Shown one piece after another: positions 53,804-62,956 of a DNA stretch of 64,000 bases (position 1 is the first letter of the stretch; each line of letters starts with the position of its first letter). The stretch covers positions 1,054,001 through 1,118,000 of the forward strand of contig CAWAVG010000004.1 of the NCBI GenBank assembly GCA_963785425.1, written 5' to 3'. Position numbers and translations under genes: made by a program. The notes under the pieces were generated by a model. That model was given only the letters and a program-made list of their open reading frames with translations, did no database searches and was not told the DNA's origin. This DNA comes from RYN-133 sp963785425. Its GTDB lineage: Bacteria > Actinomycetota > Actinomycetes > Mycobacteriales > Jatrophihabitantaceae.

Positions 53804-55039
53804 TCAGTTGGTCTGGATGTGCTGGTAGATCGAGAACATCGGCAGGTAGAGGCAGATGACCATCGTGCCGATCACCGCGCCCAGGAGCACGACGAGCAGC
53901 GGTTCCATCGCCGAGGTCAGCGACTCGGTCGCCGTCTCCACTTCCTTCTCGTAGTAGTCGGCGACCTTCTCGAGCATGTCGGTGATCTGGCCGGACTCCT
54001 CGCCGACCTCCATCATCTGGGTCACCATCATCGGGAACAGCGGATGCTTCTCCAGCGCGGTGGACATCTGGCCGCCCATGCGCACGGAGTCGCGCACGTC
54101 GTCCATCGCCTTGCCGATGACGGCGTTCCCGGAGGTGCCCCCGACGACCTCGAGCGCCTGGATGATCGGGACGCCGACAGCGAGCAACGTACCCAGGTTG
54201 CGCGACCAGCGGCTGATCGCAAGCTTGGTGAACAGCGGCCCGAAGACCGGCAGTCGCAGCTTGAGCCGGTCGACCTTGAGCCGGAACGCGTCGTTGGTCT
54301 GCAGCGCCTTGCGGTAACCCTTGATGCCGACGAACGAGCCGCCCAACAGCAGGGGCAGGAGCCAGAACATGTTGTGCGACAGCGTCACCATGATCTGGGT
54401 GGGCAGCGGCAGACCTCCGCCTAGCTGCTTGAACATCTTCTCGAAGACCGGGACGATGAACATGATCACGCCGGTGCCGAGAAGCAGCGAGAAGATCAGC
54501 ACGATGACGGGGTAGGTCATCGCCGACTTGATCTTGGCGCGCAGGTTCGCGTCCGCTTCGTACATCTTGGCGATGCGCGCGAGCGCGTCGTCGAGGAAAC
54601 CGCCGGCCTCGCCCGCCTTGATCATGTTGACCATCAGCGGCGGGAAGTGGTCGGGATGTGCCGAGAGCGCCGTCGACAGGGTCGCGCCGTCCTGCACGTC
54701 GTTGCGGACCTTCGCGACGGCTTCCTTGAACTTCGGCTTCTCGATCTGTTCCTCGAGGATCGAGAGCGAACGCAGCAGGGTCAGTCCGGACGACGTCATC
54801 GACGCGAACTGCCGCGCGAAGATCGCCAGGTCCTTCAGGCCCGTCCGGCCGCCGTTGAACCCCGGAAGCTTGATCTCCTTGTTCAGGCCGGTGCCGAGAC
54901 CCGCGATCTCGAGGGGCACCAGCCGCTGAGCCGCCAGCGACTTGGCGGCCGCGTCGGGCGTCTCGGACTCGATCTTGCCCTTGACGATCGCGCCGGTGTG
55001 GTCGAGCGCCTCGTAGGTGTAGGAGTGCGTCGTCGTCAT
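53804..55039 (-). CDS. pilC: PilC, pilus inner-membrane platform protein
   Basis: 411 residues. An N-terminal YTYEALDHTGAIVKGKIESETPDAAAKSLAAQRLVPLEI segment precedes two GspF/T2SF domains (about 75-200 and 280-400). Both carry the FxxQxxxMxxSGLxLLRSL / WSRNLGTLLAVGVPIIQAL pattern, and there are three membrane helices. PilC is the rotor-like base on which PilB/PilT act. The start is 1 bp after the pilT stop, indicating coupling. Confidence 0.92.
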   Translation of the reverse strand: MTTTHSYTYEALDHTGAIVKGKIESETPDAAAKSLAAQRLVPLEIAGLGTGLNKEIKLPGFNGGRTGLKDLAIFARQFASMTSSGLTLLRSLSILEEQIEKPKFKEAVAKVRNDVQDGATLSTALSAHPDHFPPLMVNMIKAGEAGGFLDDALARIAKMYEADANLRAKIKSAMTYPVIVLIFSLLLGTGVIMFIVPVFEKMFKQLGGGLPLPTQIMVTLSHNMFWLLPLLLGGSFVGIKGYRKALQTNDAFRLKVDRLKLRLPVFGPLFTKLAISRWSRNLGTLLAVGVPIIQALEVVGGTSGNAVIGKAMDDVRDSVRMGGQMSTALEKHPLFPMMVTQMMEVGEESGQITDMLEKVADYYEKEVETATESLTSAMEPLLVVLLGAVIGTMVICLYLPMFSIYQHIQTN

Positions 55040-55040
55040 G

Positions 55041-56180
55041 TCAGAGCCTCGCCAACCGCATGAACTCGCCCGGATCGTGCGCGAGCTCGAGTGCCGTCGC
55101 CTTGCTGATCAGCTGCTCGCCGAATCGGTGCGCGAGGTGCTGGTCGAAACTGATCATCCCGAGGTCTGCCGAGCTCTGCAGGAACGTCGGGATCTGGTGC
55201 ACCTTGCCCTCACGGATCAGGTTGCGGATCGCCGGCGTGGCCACCATGATCTCGCAGACGATCGTCCGGCCGTTACCGTCCTTGGTCGGCGCGAGCGCCT
55301 GGGTGACGACGCCCTGCAGACAGTTCGCGAGCTGCGCCCGGATCTGCGACTGCTGGTGTGCCGGGAAGATGTCGATGAGGCGGTCGATCGTCTGCGCGGC
55401 TGACTGGGTGTGCAGCGTAGCCAGCACCAGGTGGCCGGTCTCGGCCGCGGTGACGGCCGTCGCGGTGGTCTCCAGGTCGCGGAGCTCGCCGACCAGGATG
55501 ATGTCGGGGTCCTGGCGCAGTACGTGCTTCAGTGCGGTCGGGAAGTCCTCCGTGTCCTCGCCGACCTCGCGCTGGTTCACCACGCAGCGACCATGGGTGT
55601 GCAGGTATTCGATCGGGTCCTCGATCGTCATGATGTGCGACGAGCGGGTCTTGTTCGCGACGTCGAGCAGGCTGGCGAGCGTCGTCGACTTGCCCGAGCC
55701 GGTCGGTCCGGTGACCAGTACCAACCCGCGCGGCAGGTGAGCGAAACGCTCCACGTCCGGGGGCAGACCGAGATCGGACAGGCTGCGGATGTGGTGCGGA
55801 ATGGTTCGCAGCACCGCACCCATCGAGCCACGCTGCACGAAGACGTTCACGCGGAACCGGCTGACGTCCGGGATGTGGTAGCTCGTGTCGAGCTCGTTGA
55901 CCTTCGTGAACCGTTCCCACTGTGCCGGCGTCAGGAGGCCCTTGATCATCGCCGCCGTGTCGTTGGCGGTCAGCGGCGCGTGGTTGTCGATGGGGCGAAG
56001 CGAGCCGTGCACGCGGATGCACGGCGCGATGCCGGCGGTCAGGTGCAGGTCGGACCCGCCGCGCGCCACCGTGAGGCGGAGCAGGTCGTCGATCGCCGTC
56101 TTCGCGTCGCCGCGGATGGCGTCGGCGGCCACCGGCCGCCCGTAGCCGGTACTGACGGTGGTGGGGTAGATGGCAGTCAT
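55041..56180 (-). CDS. pilT: PilT, pilus retraction ATPase
   Basis: 379 residues. Walker A GPTGSGKSTTLASLL, Asp box and Walker B (DIILVGELRDLETTATAV), His box (TGHLVLATLHTQSAAQTIDRLID) and the PilT-specific C-terminal AIRNLIREGK motif needed for retraction. N-terminal GGSDLHLTAGIAPCIRVHG is typical. Its presence implies dynamic pili (twitching, DNA uptake or adhesion with pulling force). 24 bp after pilB. Confidence 0.95.
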   Translation of the reverse strand: MTAIYPTTVSTGYGRPVAADAIRGDAKTAIDDLLRLTVARGGSDLHLTAGIAPCIRVHGSLRPIDNHAPLTANDTAAMIKGLLTPAQWERFTKVNELDTSYHIPDVSRFRVNVFVQRGSMGAVLRTIPHHIRSLSDLGLPPDVERFAHLPRGLVLVTGPTGSGKSTTLASLLDVANKTRSSHIMTIEDPIEYLHTHGRCVVNQREVGEDTEDFPTALKHVLRQDPDIILVGELRDLETTATAVTAAETGHLVLATLHTQSAAQTIDRLIDIFPAHQQSQIRAQLANCLQGVVTQALAPTKDGNGRTIVCEIMVATPAIRNLIREGKVHQIPTFLQSSADLGMISFDQHLAHRFGEQLISKATALELAHDPGEFMRLARL

Positions 56181-56204
56181 AGCTGCGTCTCCGATCGGAT
56201 CGGG

Positions 56205-57887
56205 TCAGACGGTGACACGGAGAACCTCTTCGAGGGTGGTGTGGCCGGCCGCGGTCTTCTGCAGGCCGTCGTCGCGGAGCGTGACCATGCCCTCGCTGAC
56301 CGCGACGCGGTGGATGTCGGTGGCCGATGCGTGTGCGACGGCCATCCGCTCGATCTCCTCCGACACCGGCATGACCTCGTTGACCGCCAGCCGGCCGCGG
56401 TATCCGGTTTGGCCGCACGACCGGCAACCGATCGGGCGCCAGAGCTTCTCCGGCGGCTCCACCGTGTCGGTCGGCCAGTTCATCAGGGCGAGATCCTGCT
56501 CGCTGGGCGCGAAGGGCTCCTTGCACCAGTCGCACAGCCGGCGGGCCAGGCGCTGGGCCAGGACGCAGTCGAGGGACGAGCCGACGAGGAACGGTTCGAT
56601 GCCCATCTCGATCAGGCGGGTCACTGCGGACGGCGCGTCGTTGGTGTGCAGCGTCGAGAGCACGAGGTGGCCGGTGAGCGCTGCTTCCACACCGAGTTGT
56701 GCCGTGGCGCGGTCGCGGATCTCGCCGATGAGCACGACGTCGGGGTCGGAGCGCAGGATCGCGGGCAGGATCGCGGCGAAGTTGAGGCCGGCCTTGTTGT
56801 TCACCTGCACCTGATTGACGCCGGGCAGCCGGTACTCGACCGGGTCCTCGACGGTGATGATGTTGACCTCGGGCTTGCTGATCTCGGTGAGGGTTGCGTA
56901 CAGCGTCGTCGACTTGCCCGACCCGGTCGGTCCCGTCACGAGCACCATGCCGTGCGGCTTGGTGAACGACTTCGAGTAGTGGGCGTAGTTCGCATCGGTG
57001 AAACCGAGCTTGCGCAGGTCGAGGTCGATGCCGCCGGTGTCGAGCACGCGGAGCACGACCTTCTCGCCCCATACGGTCGGCAGGGTCGCCAGCCGCAGGT
57101 CGACCTTGTGCCCATCCAACCGGACGGTGATTCGACCGTTCTGCGGAACGCGCTTCTCGGTGATGTCGACACCGGACATGATCTTCAGCCGGGAGACCAG
57201 CGGGGACTGGATCGCGATCGGCACCCGGTCGACCTCATGGAGCACGCCGTCGATGCGGAAGCGCACACGCAGATCGGCCTCGGTCGGTTCGAGATGCAGG
57301 TCTGACGCACGGTTCTGCACCGCCTGCTCGATCAGCGAATTGACGTACCGCACGATCGGGGCGTCATCGCCCTGCCCGATCGCGCCGACCTCGGCGACGC
57401 TCTCGTCCTCGGCGAAGGAGGTCGCGATGTCGGCGAGGTCGTTCTCCTCGCGCTTGAGCCGGTCGATGAGTTTGCGCAGCTCGCTCCGGGCCGCGACCAC
57501 GGGCGTGATCGGCATTCCGGTCGAGGCACGGATGTCGTCGAGAGCGACCACGTCGGCCGGATCGGAGATCGCGACGACCAGATTGCTTCCGCTGAAACCG
57601 ACGCCGAGCACACGGTGCCGGATCACGAGCTGGAGCGGGACCTTGTTCATCGCGGCCGGATCCAGGGGATAGCCCACCAGGTCGATCGAGTTCAGCCCGT
57701 ATGCGATCGCCGACGCCTCGGTCAGCTCCAGCTCGGTGACGATGCGGTCGTTGATCAGGACGTCGCGGATCGAACGTCCGGACCGATCGGCCTCATCGGC
57801 CGCCTCCTGGAGGGCGTTCGCATCCGCCCCGCGCTCCTGCAGTGCGTCGAGCAGCGGGCGGTAGGTCGCGTACGCGTACATGCTCAC
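56205..57887 (-). CDS. pilB: PilB, pilus extension ATPase
   Basis: 560 residues. The N-terminal T2SSE_N/MshEN-like region (about 1-150) includes SIRDVLINDRIVTELELTEASAIAYGL, a sequence type that in some PilB/MshE proteins binds c-di-GMP. ATPase core: Walker A GPTGSGKSTTL, VVLIGEIRDRATAQ, and HLVLSTLHTND. A zinc tetracysteine is present: CDWC and CRSC near 455-495. It is the first gene of the pilus cluster. The start ATG 57887 follows GAGG. c-di-GMP binding is inference only. Confidence 0.94.
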   Translation of the reverse strand: MSMYAYATYRPLLDALQERGADANALQEAADEADRSGRSIRDVLINDRIVTELELTEASAIAYGLNSIDLVGYPLDPAAMNKVPLQLVIRHRVLGVGFSGSNLVVAISDPADVVALDDIRASTGMPITPVVAARSELRKLIDRLKREENDLADIATSFAEDESVAEVGAIGQGDDAPIVRYVNSLIEQAVQNRASDLHLEPTEADLRVRFRIDGVLHEVDRVPIAIQSPLVSRLKIMSGVDITEKRVPQNGRITVRLDGHKVDLRLATLPTVWGEKVVLRVLDTGGIDLDLRKLGFTDANYAHYSKSFTKPHGMVLVTGPTGSGKSTTLYATLTEISKPEVNIITVEDPVEYRLPGVNQVQVNNKAGLNFAAILPAILRSDPDVVLIGEIRDRATAQLGVEAALTGHLVLSTLHTNDAPSAVTRLIEMGIEPFLVGSSLDCVLAQRLARRLCDWCKEPFAPSEQDLALMNWPTDTVEPPEKLWRPIGCRSCGQTGYRGRLAVNEVMPVSEEIERMAVAHASATDIHRVAVSEGMVTLRDDGLQKTAAGHTTLEEVLRVTV

Positions 57888-57960
57888 CTCTAACCGGGAA
57901 CCCGAAGTCCCTCGGCTTTCTCATCGGACGCCCGGCGCCCGACTTGAGGTGATCCGTCGA

Positions 57961-58392
57961 TCAACCGGTGATGTACTGCTCCAGCTGGTCGCGGTCCTGC
58001 TGCAGTTCGCGGATCCGGCTCGACACCACGTCACCGATCGAGACGACGCCGACCAGGTCGTCGCCGTCGAGCACCGGCAGGTGCCGGATGCGGCGTTCGG
58101 TCATCAGCGCGGCGACGTCTATCACCGCGTCGCCGGGCGACCCGTGCACCACGTCGCGCGTCATGATGCGCTCGACGGCGCCGTCGAGCACGGCCTCGCC
58201 CTCGGAGTGCAGGCGCCGCACGACATCGCGTTCGGACACGATGCCGGCGACCTGTCCGTCGGCTCGCGACACGACCATCGCGCCGATGTGGTGCTCGGCG
58301 AGCTGGCCGAGCAGGTCGCGCACCGACGCCTCCGGCACGATCGTCCACACGTGGTTGTCCTGCTTGTGGCGCAGGATGTCCGAGATCTGCAC
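57961..58392 (-). CDS. CBS-domain pair protein
   Basis: 143 residues made of two CBS motifs: MQISDILRHKQDNHVWTIVPEASVRDLLGQLAEHHIGAMVV...GIVSERDVVRRL and RIMTRDVVHGSPGDAVIDVAALMTERRIRHLPVLDGDDLVGVVSIGDVV. Stand-alone CBS pairs bind adenosine nucleotides (AMP, ATP, SAM, or c-di-AMP in some). A C-terminal helix follows. Partner unknown; it lies between pilB and the GGDEF/EAL gene. Confidence 0.88.
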   Translation of the reverse strand: MQISDILRHKQDNHVWTIVPEASVRDLLGQLAEHHIGAMVVSRADGQVAGIVSERDVVRRLHSEGEAVLDGAVERIMTRDVVHGSPGDAVIDVAALMTERRIRHLPVLDGDDLVGVVSIGDVVSSRIRELQQDRDQLEQYITG

Positions 58393-58465
58393 GATTTCTC
58401 CGCTGGGTCAGGCGGGCTGACTTCTTCCCCCGACCGTAGTCGGCGTCACGGGGAAGGCAAGAGGG

Positions 58466-60517
58466 TCAGACAGCCCGCAGCGCCGGGACACCGGGCCTGA
58501 CCAGCGCTGCGACTCCGGCACGCTGCCGCAACCAGGCGGTCACCTCATCGGCCGGCAGCGGCCGCGCGACGTGCCAGCCCTGCACGCCGTCGCAGCCCAG
58601 CGATTCCAGCAGGCGCATCTCGGCGGCGGTCTCGACCCCCTCGGCGATGGAGGGCATGCCGAGCGTGTGCGCCAGGTCGATCAGCGCCCGGACGATGCCG
58701 ACGGCTCGTTCGCCCTGCGACATCGCCGAGATGAAGCCGCGGTCGATCTTGATCTCGTCGACCTGCAGCGAGCTCAGCCGCAGCAGGGACGAGTAGCCGG
58801 TACCGAAATCGTCCAGGCTGATCGTCACGCCGAGATCGTGCAGCTCGGCGAGGTTGCGCTTCACCTCGTCCATCGCGTGCGTGACGATGCGCTCGGTGAT
58901 CTCGAGCTGCAGCATGCCCGGCGGCAGATCGTGCTCATGCAGTCCCCGGGCGATGACGCGCGGCAGTTCCGAGCCGGTCAGATCGGTGGGGGCGATGTTG
59001 ACCGCGACCGGGACGTCCATGCCCTCGTCGCGCCAGCGCGCGATCTGGGCGAGCGCGAGGCTCACGACCCGCTCGGTGAGCAGGGGCATGATCCCGGAGC
59101 CCTCGGCCAGCGGGATGAAATCGTCCGGGGGGACGAAGCCGCGCACCGGGTGGTTCCACCTGATGAGTGCCTCGACGCCGATCGGTGCGCCGCCGGTCGT
59201 GGCAATCTTGGGCTGGTAGTAGAGCTCCAGCGCGTTGTCGGTCAGGGCCTGCCGCAGCTCGCTGAGCAGCCCGAGGGCGTCGGCGGAATTCATGTCACGC
59301 GCCGGTGAGTAGACCTCGACCCGGGTGCGATTGGCCTTCGCCGTGTACATCGCGACGTCCGCGCGCCGCAACAGTGTGCCGCCGTCGGCGCCGTGGGCCG
59401 GACACATCGCGATGCCGACAGACGCCTCGGCCTCGAGGGACAGGCCGCCGAGATCGATCGAGTGCGAGACGGCCGAGTAGATGCGGTCGGCCACCGCGTG
59501 GCCCGCGTCCTCGTCGGTGTCGTAGACGATGATCGCGAACTCGTCGCCGCCCAGGCGGGCGACGAAGTCGCCAGGTCGCACCTGGTCGCGCAGCCGGGCG
59601 GCGAACTCGACGAGCAGCCGGTCGCCGACCTGGTGGCCCAGCGTGTCGTTGACCCGCTTGAAATCGTTCATGTCGATCAGCATCAGCCCGAACGGCACGC
59701 CGTCGCGCTCGTAGGTGGCCAGGGCGTCGTCGAGTTCGAAGCGCAGGGTGTTGCGGTTGGGCAGCCCCGTCAGGTCGTCGTGGCCCGCGGCGTACTCGCG
59801 TTCGAGCGACATCGAGGCGGTGTAGTAGAGCAGCAGGAGCGGAATGAGGAGAAGCGGGAGCACCAACCAGGAGTGCATGGCGACGACGACGATGAGCGGT
59901 GAGATCGCCATGACCGAGAACGTCATGAGGGCGTTATGGGCGAAGTCGTCCCGCAGCAGCGCCACGAGCCGGTCCGAATAGCTGAGCACGCAGCACACGA
60001 TGACGTCGTTGACCACGTAGTAGGTGACCCAGGCCAGCGGGATCCAGACGAGGTCGCCGCGGTCGAGGCTGGGCAGGGAGTGCTGCAGACTGATCGGCCC
60101 GTGGAGCAGGTAGATCGGGAGGTATGCGGCTCCGACCGAGATCGCGTATTGCGCCGGGTTGAACAGCACCTTCCACCACTGCTTGCGCGCCCGCAGGTCG
60201 GCGGCGAGCGACGCGACGCCGACGCACACGATGGCCGGCCAGACCCCCCAGATGAACAGCATCGCGCACAGGAACGCTGTCGACATGACGACGCCCTGGG
60301 GGTCGTGGCCGCGTCCGGAGACCAGCGGCAGGAGTTCGAGAATGATCAACAGGCCGGCCGTCATCACGAAGGCGGCGGCCTGCTCGACGTTGCTGACGGC
60401 GAGAGCGACGCGGACGATGGCGAGCAGGATCAGCGCCCATCCCACGGGCACGCTCGCGTACCAGGTGACGCTCGAGAGCGTGACCGTGCGCAGCGAGAAC
60501 GCGCTCTGCCTGACCAA
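58466..60517 (-). CDS. Membrane GGDEF/EAL protein with complete catalytic motifs
   Basis: 683 residues from TTG 60517 (AGGAGG 5 nt upstream; a GTG immediately before is too close). The N-terminal seven to eight helices (about 15-245) resemble MASE-type sensory membrane domains. The GGDEF domain has DDLTGLPNR and ARLGGDEFAIIVYD. The EAL domain has GVEALIRWNHP, NIAPTDL, LEITERI, LDDFGTGYSSL, KIDRGFI and SIAEGVETAAE, all canonical, so it can plausibly both make and break c-di-GMP. Its closeness to pilB is suggestive of pilus control. Upstream is the alpha/beta hydrolase gene. Confidence 0.9.
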   Translation of the reverse strand: MVRQSAFSLRTVTLSSVTWYASVPVGWALILLAIVRVALAVSNVEQAAAFVMTAGLLIILELLPLVSGRGHDPQGVVMSTAFLCAMLFIWGVWPAIVCVGVASLAADLRARKQWWKVLFNPAQYAISVGAAYLPIYLLHGPISLQHSLPSLDRGDLVWIPLAWVTYYVVNDVIVCCVLSYSDRLVALLRDDFAHNALMTFSVMAISPLIVVVAMHSWLVLPLLLIPLLLLYYTASMSLEREYAAGHDDLTGLPNRNTLRFELDDALATYERDGVPFGLMLIDMNDFKRVNDTLGHQVGDRLLVEFAARLRDQVRPGDFVARLGGDEFAIIVYDTDEDAGHAVADRIYSAVSHSIDLGGLSLEAEASVGIAMCPAHGADGGTLLRRADVAMYTAKANRTRVEVYSPARDMNSADALGLLSELRQALTDNALELYYQPKIATTGGAPIGVEALIRWNHPVRGFVPPDDFIPLAEGSGIMPLLTERVVSLALAQIARWRDEGMDVPVAVNIAPTDLTGSELPRVIARGLHEHDLPPGMLQLEITERIVTHAMDEVKRNLAELHDLGVTISLDDFGTGYSSLLRLSSLQVDEIKIDRGFISAMSQGERAVGIVRALIDLAHTLGMPSIAEGVETAAEMRLLESLGCDGVQGWHVARPLPADEVTAWLRQRAGVAALVRPGVPALRAV

Positions 60518-60573
60518 CACAGCCTCCTGCCGAGGGACCTTGTTGGTCTTATCGGCAGGGCGGACGTCGATCT

Positions 60574-61425
60574 TTAGGAAGAGGCCCCGCCCACCCCGAG
60601 TGCGGCGACCGCGTCGGCGACGGCGTCCGGCGCGTCGACCGGTACGAAGGTCAGGCCGCCGGGCACCTGCGTGAGCTCGGCCGACGGGAAGACCTCGGCG
60701 AGCCGCCGGGCGAAGTCGAGCTTGAAGAACCGGTCCCCGTCGCCCCACACCAGCCGCACGGGACGGGTGAACCGCGACAACCGGGTCGAGACGTCCAGCA
60801 GGTCGGCCTTGTCGATTCCGGCCATGAAGCGGGCGGTGTCGGCGCGGATCGCCGGGTCGCTGCGCAACGGCTCGGTCCAGCTCCGGGTCAGCTCGGCATC
60901 GAGATTGCGCGCCAGGGGGCCGAAGCCCAGGGCCGAGTGGCGCAGAAACCTCGCCCGGGTGGTCTCGCCGATGAGCTTGAGCATCGCCCGGCTGCGTCCG
61001 GCCTTGACGAGCATCCCGAACGGCGGCGGGGGGAACTTGTCGAACGCGTCGCAGTTGGTCAGCACCAGCCGGCCGATGCGCTCGGCGTCGGCGTCGATCA
61101 CGAACTGGCACAGCGCGCCGCCGGTGTCGTTGCCGACCAGCGTCACGTCGGTGAGGTCAAGGGCGGCCAGGAAGTCGAGGATCAGGCGGGCGACGCCGCG
61201 CGGCGTGAGATCGGCGTCCGGCCGCAGCGGTGTGCGGTGCGATCCGAGCGGCAGGTCGGGCGCGTAGCTGCGGATCCCGGCGGCCGCGAGCCGCTCGGCC
61301 ACTCCCGTCCACAGCCGGCCGTCGACGAGCAGGCCGTGCACGAATACGACCGGCGGGCCGCTCGTCCGGTCGGGCCCGGCGACCCGGTAGTTCACGCGGC
61401 CCTGCTCGAGGTCGATGTGCGGCAC
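60574..61425 (-). CDS. Alpha/beta hydrolase with Asp nucleophile-type motif
   Basis: 283 residues from GTG 61425 with GGGAGG upstream. HGLLVDGRLW (oxyanion loop), nucleophile elbow GNDTGGALCQF with Asp instead of Ser (as in haloalkane dehalogenases and epoxide hydrolases), LVLTNCDAFDKFPP, and acid-region LVWGDGDRFF. The position where family members keep the catalytic His (usually G-H near ..VPGG..) reads QVPGGLTFVPVDAPDAV, with no His. Activity may be lost or altered. It is divergent from a TetR regulator that likely controls it. Confidence 0.8.
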   Translation of the reverse strand: MPHIDLEQGRVNYRVAGPDRTSGPPVVFVHGLLVDGRLWTGVAERLAAAGIRSYAPDLPLGSHRTPLRPDADLTPRGVARLILDFLAALDLTDVTLVGNDTGGALCQFVIDADAERIGRLVLTNCDAFDKFPPPPFGMLVKAGRSRAMLKLIGETTRARFLRHSALGFGPLARNLDAELTRSWTEPLRSDPAIRADTARFMAGIDKADLLDVSTRLSRFTRPVRLVWGDGDRFFKLDFARRLAEVFPSAELTQVPGGLTFVPVDAPDAVADAVAALGVGGASS

Positions 61426-61482
61426 GGTGCCTCCCGGTGGCGAGCGTTCGCGGTAGCTTGAGTGCGTGTCAGCTCCAACATA

Positions 61483-61497
61483 CATACAGTCTGTATG
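61483..61497. promoter_or_regulatory. TetR operator overlapping the regulator's start codon
   Basis: CATACAG-T-CTGTATG, a perfect 7-bp inverted repeat whose last three bases are the ATG of the TetR gene. With flanking ACATACATACAG it lies in the only divergent gap between the hydrolase and TetR genes, so binding would block both. Confidence 0.7.
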
Positions 61498-62109
61498 ACT
61501 GTCGAGCGCCGGTCGCAGCGGGAGCGTTCCGCTCTCACGCGGGACGCGTTGATCCGGGTCGCCCGCGAGCAGTTCGCAGCCCACGGCTACGCGGGGATCG
61601 GCACCGAGGCGATCGTGCGGGCCGCCGGGGTCACGCGAGGTGCCCTCTACCACCAGTTCGCCGACAAGGCGGCGCTGTTCGCCGCGGTGTTCGAGACCGT
61701 CGAGGCCGACGTGATGGCGCGCATCGACGCGGCCGTGGCGACCTCCGGCCTCGCCGACGTCATCGACCTGATGAAGCTCGGGGCCGACACCTGGCTGGAC
61801 GCGTGCTCGGACCCCGCGATCAGCCGGATCATCCTCGTCGACGCGCCGTCGGTGCTGGGGTGGGAGCAGTGGCGCGAGATCGGGCTGCGCTACGGCATGG
61901 GGATGGTGCAGGGCCTGCTGACCCACGCGATGTCGATCGGCCGCATCCGGGAGCAGCCGGTGGCGCCGCTCGCGCACGTCTTCATCGGAGCCCTGGACGA
62001 GGCGACGCTCTACGCCGTGCGCGCCGACGACCGCGATCGTGCGCTGGCCGAGGTGCGCGCGGTGCTCCGGGCATTGATCGACGCGTTCGCGTTATCACCC
62101 GATCAGTAG
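61495..62109 (+). CDS. TetR/AcrR-family transcriptional regulator
   Basis: 204 residues from ATG 61495. N-terminal helix-turn-helix: ALTRDALIRVAREQFAAHGYAGIGTEAIVRAAGVTRGALYHQFADKAALFAAVFE, the canonical TetR sequence. The C-terminal ligand domain is of the PsrA/BetI size class. The start codon lies within its own operator, so the mRNA may be nearly leaderless and the gene tightly autorepressed. It precedes an SDR gene by 10 bp and is divergent from an alpha/beta hydrolase. Confidence 0.92.
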   Translation: MTVERRSQRERSALTRDALIRVAREQFAAHGYAGIGTEAIVRAAGVTRGALYHQFADKAALFAAVFETVEADVMARIDAAVATSGLADVIDLMKLGADTWLDACSDPAISRIILVDAPSVLGWEQWREIGLRYGMGMVQGLLTHAMSIGRIREQPVAPLAHVFIGALDEATLYAVRADDRDRALAEVRAVLRALIDAFALSPDQ

Positions 62110-62119
62110 CGTTGAAAGC

Positions 62120-62875
62120 ATGACAAACCGACTTGATGGAACCGTTGCCCTGATCACCGGCGCGAGCAGCGGCATCGGCGAGGCGACCGCACTCGAATTC
62201 GCCGGACTCGGGGCGAAGGTGGCCATCGCCGCGCGCCGCCGCGACCGGCTCGACGACCTCGCCAAGCGGATAGGCGAGGACGCCCTGGTGATCGAGGCGG
62301 ACGTCACCGCCGCCGACGACGCCCGCGCTGCCGTCGCGCAGACCGTCGAGCGCTTCGGCCGCCTCGACATCGTCGTCGCCAACGCCGGCGTCATGCTGCT
62401 GGGCCCGATCGTCGACGCACCCGTCGAGGAATGGGAGCGCATGATCGACCTGAACCTCAAGGGTCTGCTCTACACCGCCCACGAGTCGCTACCGCACCTG
62501 CTGTCGGCTGCGGAGAGCGAGCCGCGCCGTGTCGCCGACCTGGTGCTGATCAGCAGTGTCGCCGGGCGCGTCGCGCGCAACGGCAGCGGGGTCTACAACC
62601 TGACCAAGCACGGCGTCGGCGCGTTCGGCGAGTCGTTGCGGCAGGAGGTCACGAAGCGGCACGTGCGCGTCTCGCTCGTCGAGCCCGGCGCTGTCGCGAC
62701 AGAGCTGACGAACCACATCCGTCCCGAGATCCGCGAGCAGTCGAGCAAGCGGTTCGAGGGTATGGAGCGACTCGAGTCCGAGGACATCGCGGACGCGATC
62801 GCGTACGTCGTCACGCGCCCGCGCCGGGTCGCGATCAACGAGGTGCTCGTCCGTCCGACCGAACAGGACGCCTGA
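62120..62875 (+). CDS. Short-chain dehydrogenase/reductase
   Basis: 251 residues. Classical SDR: NAD(P) loop TGASSGIGEATALE, DIVVANAGVM, catalytic Ser in LVLISSVAGRVA, and YNLTK containing the Tyr-x-x-x-Lys pair (near residues 160-164). RRRDR after the second strand favours NADP. The same protein type (with ATELTNHI and FEGMERLESEDIA) is widespread among actinobacteria and often annotated as an oxidoreductase of unknown substrate. Transcribed after the TetR gene. Confidence 0.92.
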   Translation: MTNRLDGTVALITGASSGIGEATALEFAGLGAKVAIAARRRDRLDDLAKRIGEDALVIEADVTAADDARAAVAQTVERFGRLDIVVANAGVMLLGPIVDAPVEEWERMIDLNLKGLLYTAHESLPHLLSAAESEPRRVADLVLISSVAGRVARNGSGVYNLTKHGVGAFGESLRQEVTKRHVRVSLVEPGAVATELTNHIRPEIREQSSKRFEGMERLESEDIADAIAYVVTRPRRVAINEVLVRPTEQDA

Positions 62876-62877
62876 CC

Positions 62878-62951
62878 CCCGCGAGTGGTCACTTACGCGT
62901 CCAGTGGTCACCAATAGCTGACCACTCGCGCGACAAATGACCACTCGCGGG
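62878..62951. repeat. Compound inverted-repeat element (GAGTGGTCA family), copy 2
   Basis: Outer arms CCCGCGAGTGGTCA and TGACCACTCGCGGG form a perfect 14-bp stem. Inside are a second direct unit (CAGTGGTCA, 62902-62910) and an inverted unit (62919-62927) around CCAATAGC. Same order and word as at 22122-22191, and again exactly between two convergent genes (62875 +, 62957 -). Confidence 0.85.
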
Positions 62952-62956
62952 ACGTG

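Noticed and set aside
55410..57305. Plus-strand open frame of 631 codons across pilT/pilB
   Set aside because: Antisense shadow of two well-conserved ATPases; no recognisable domain.
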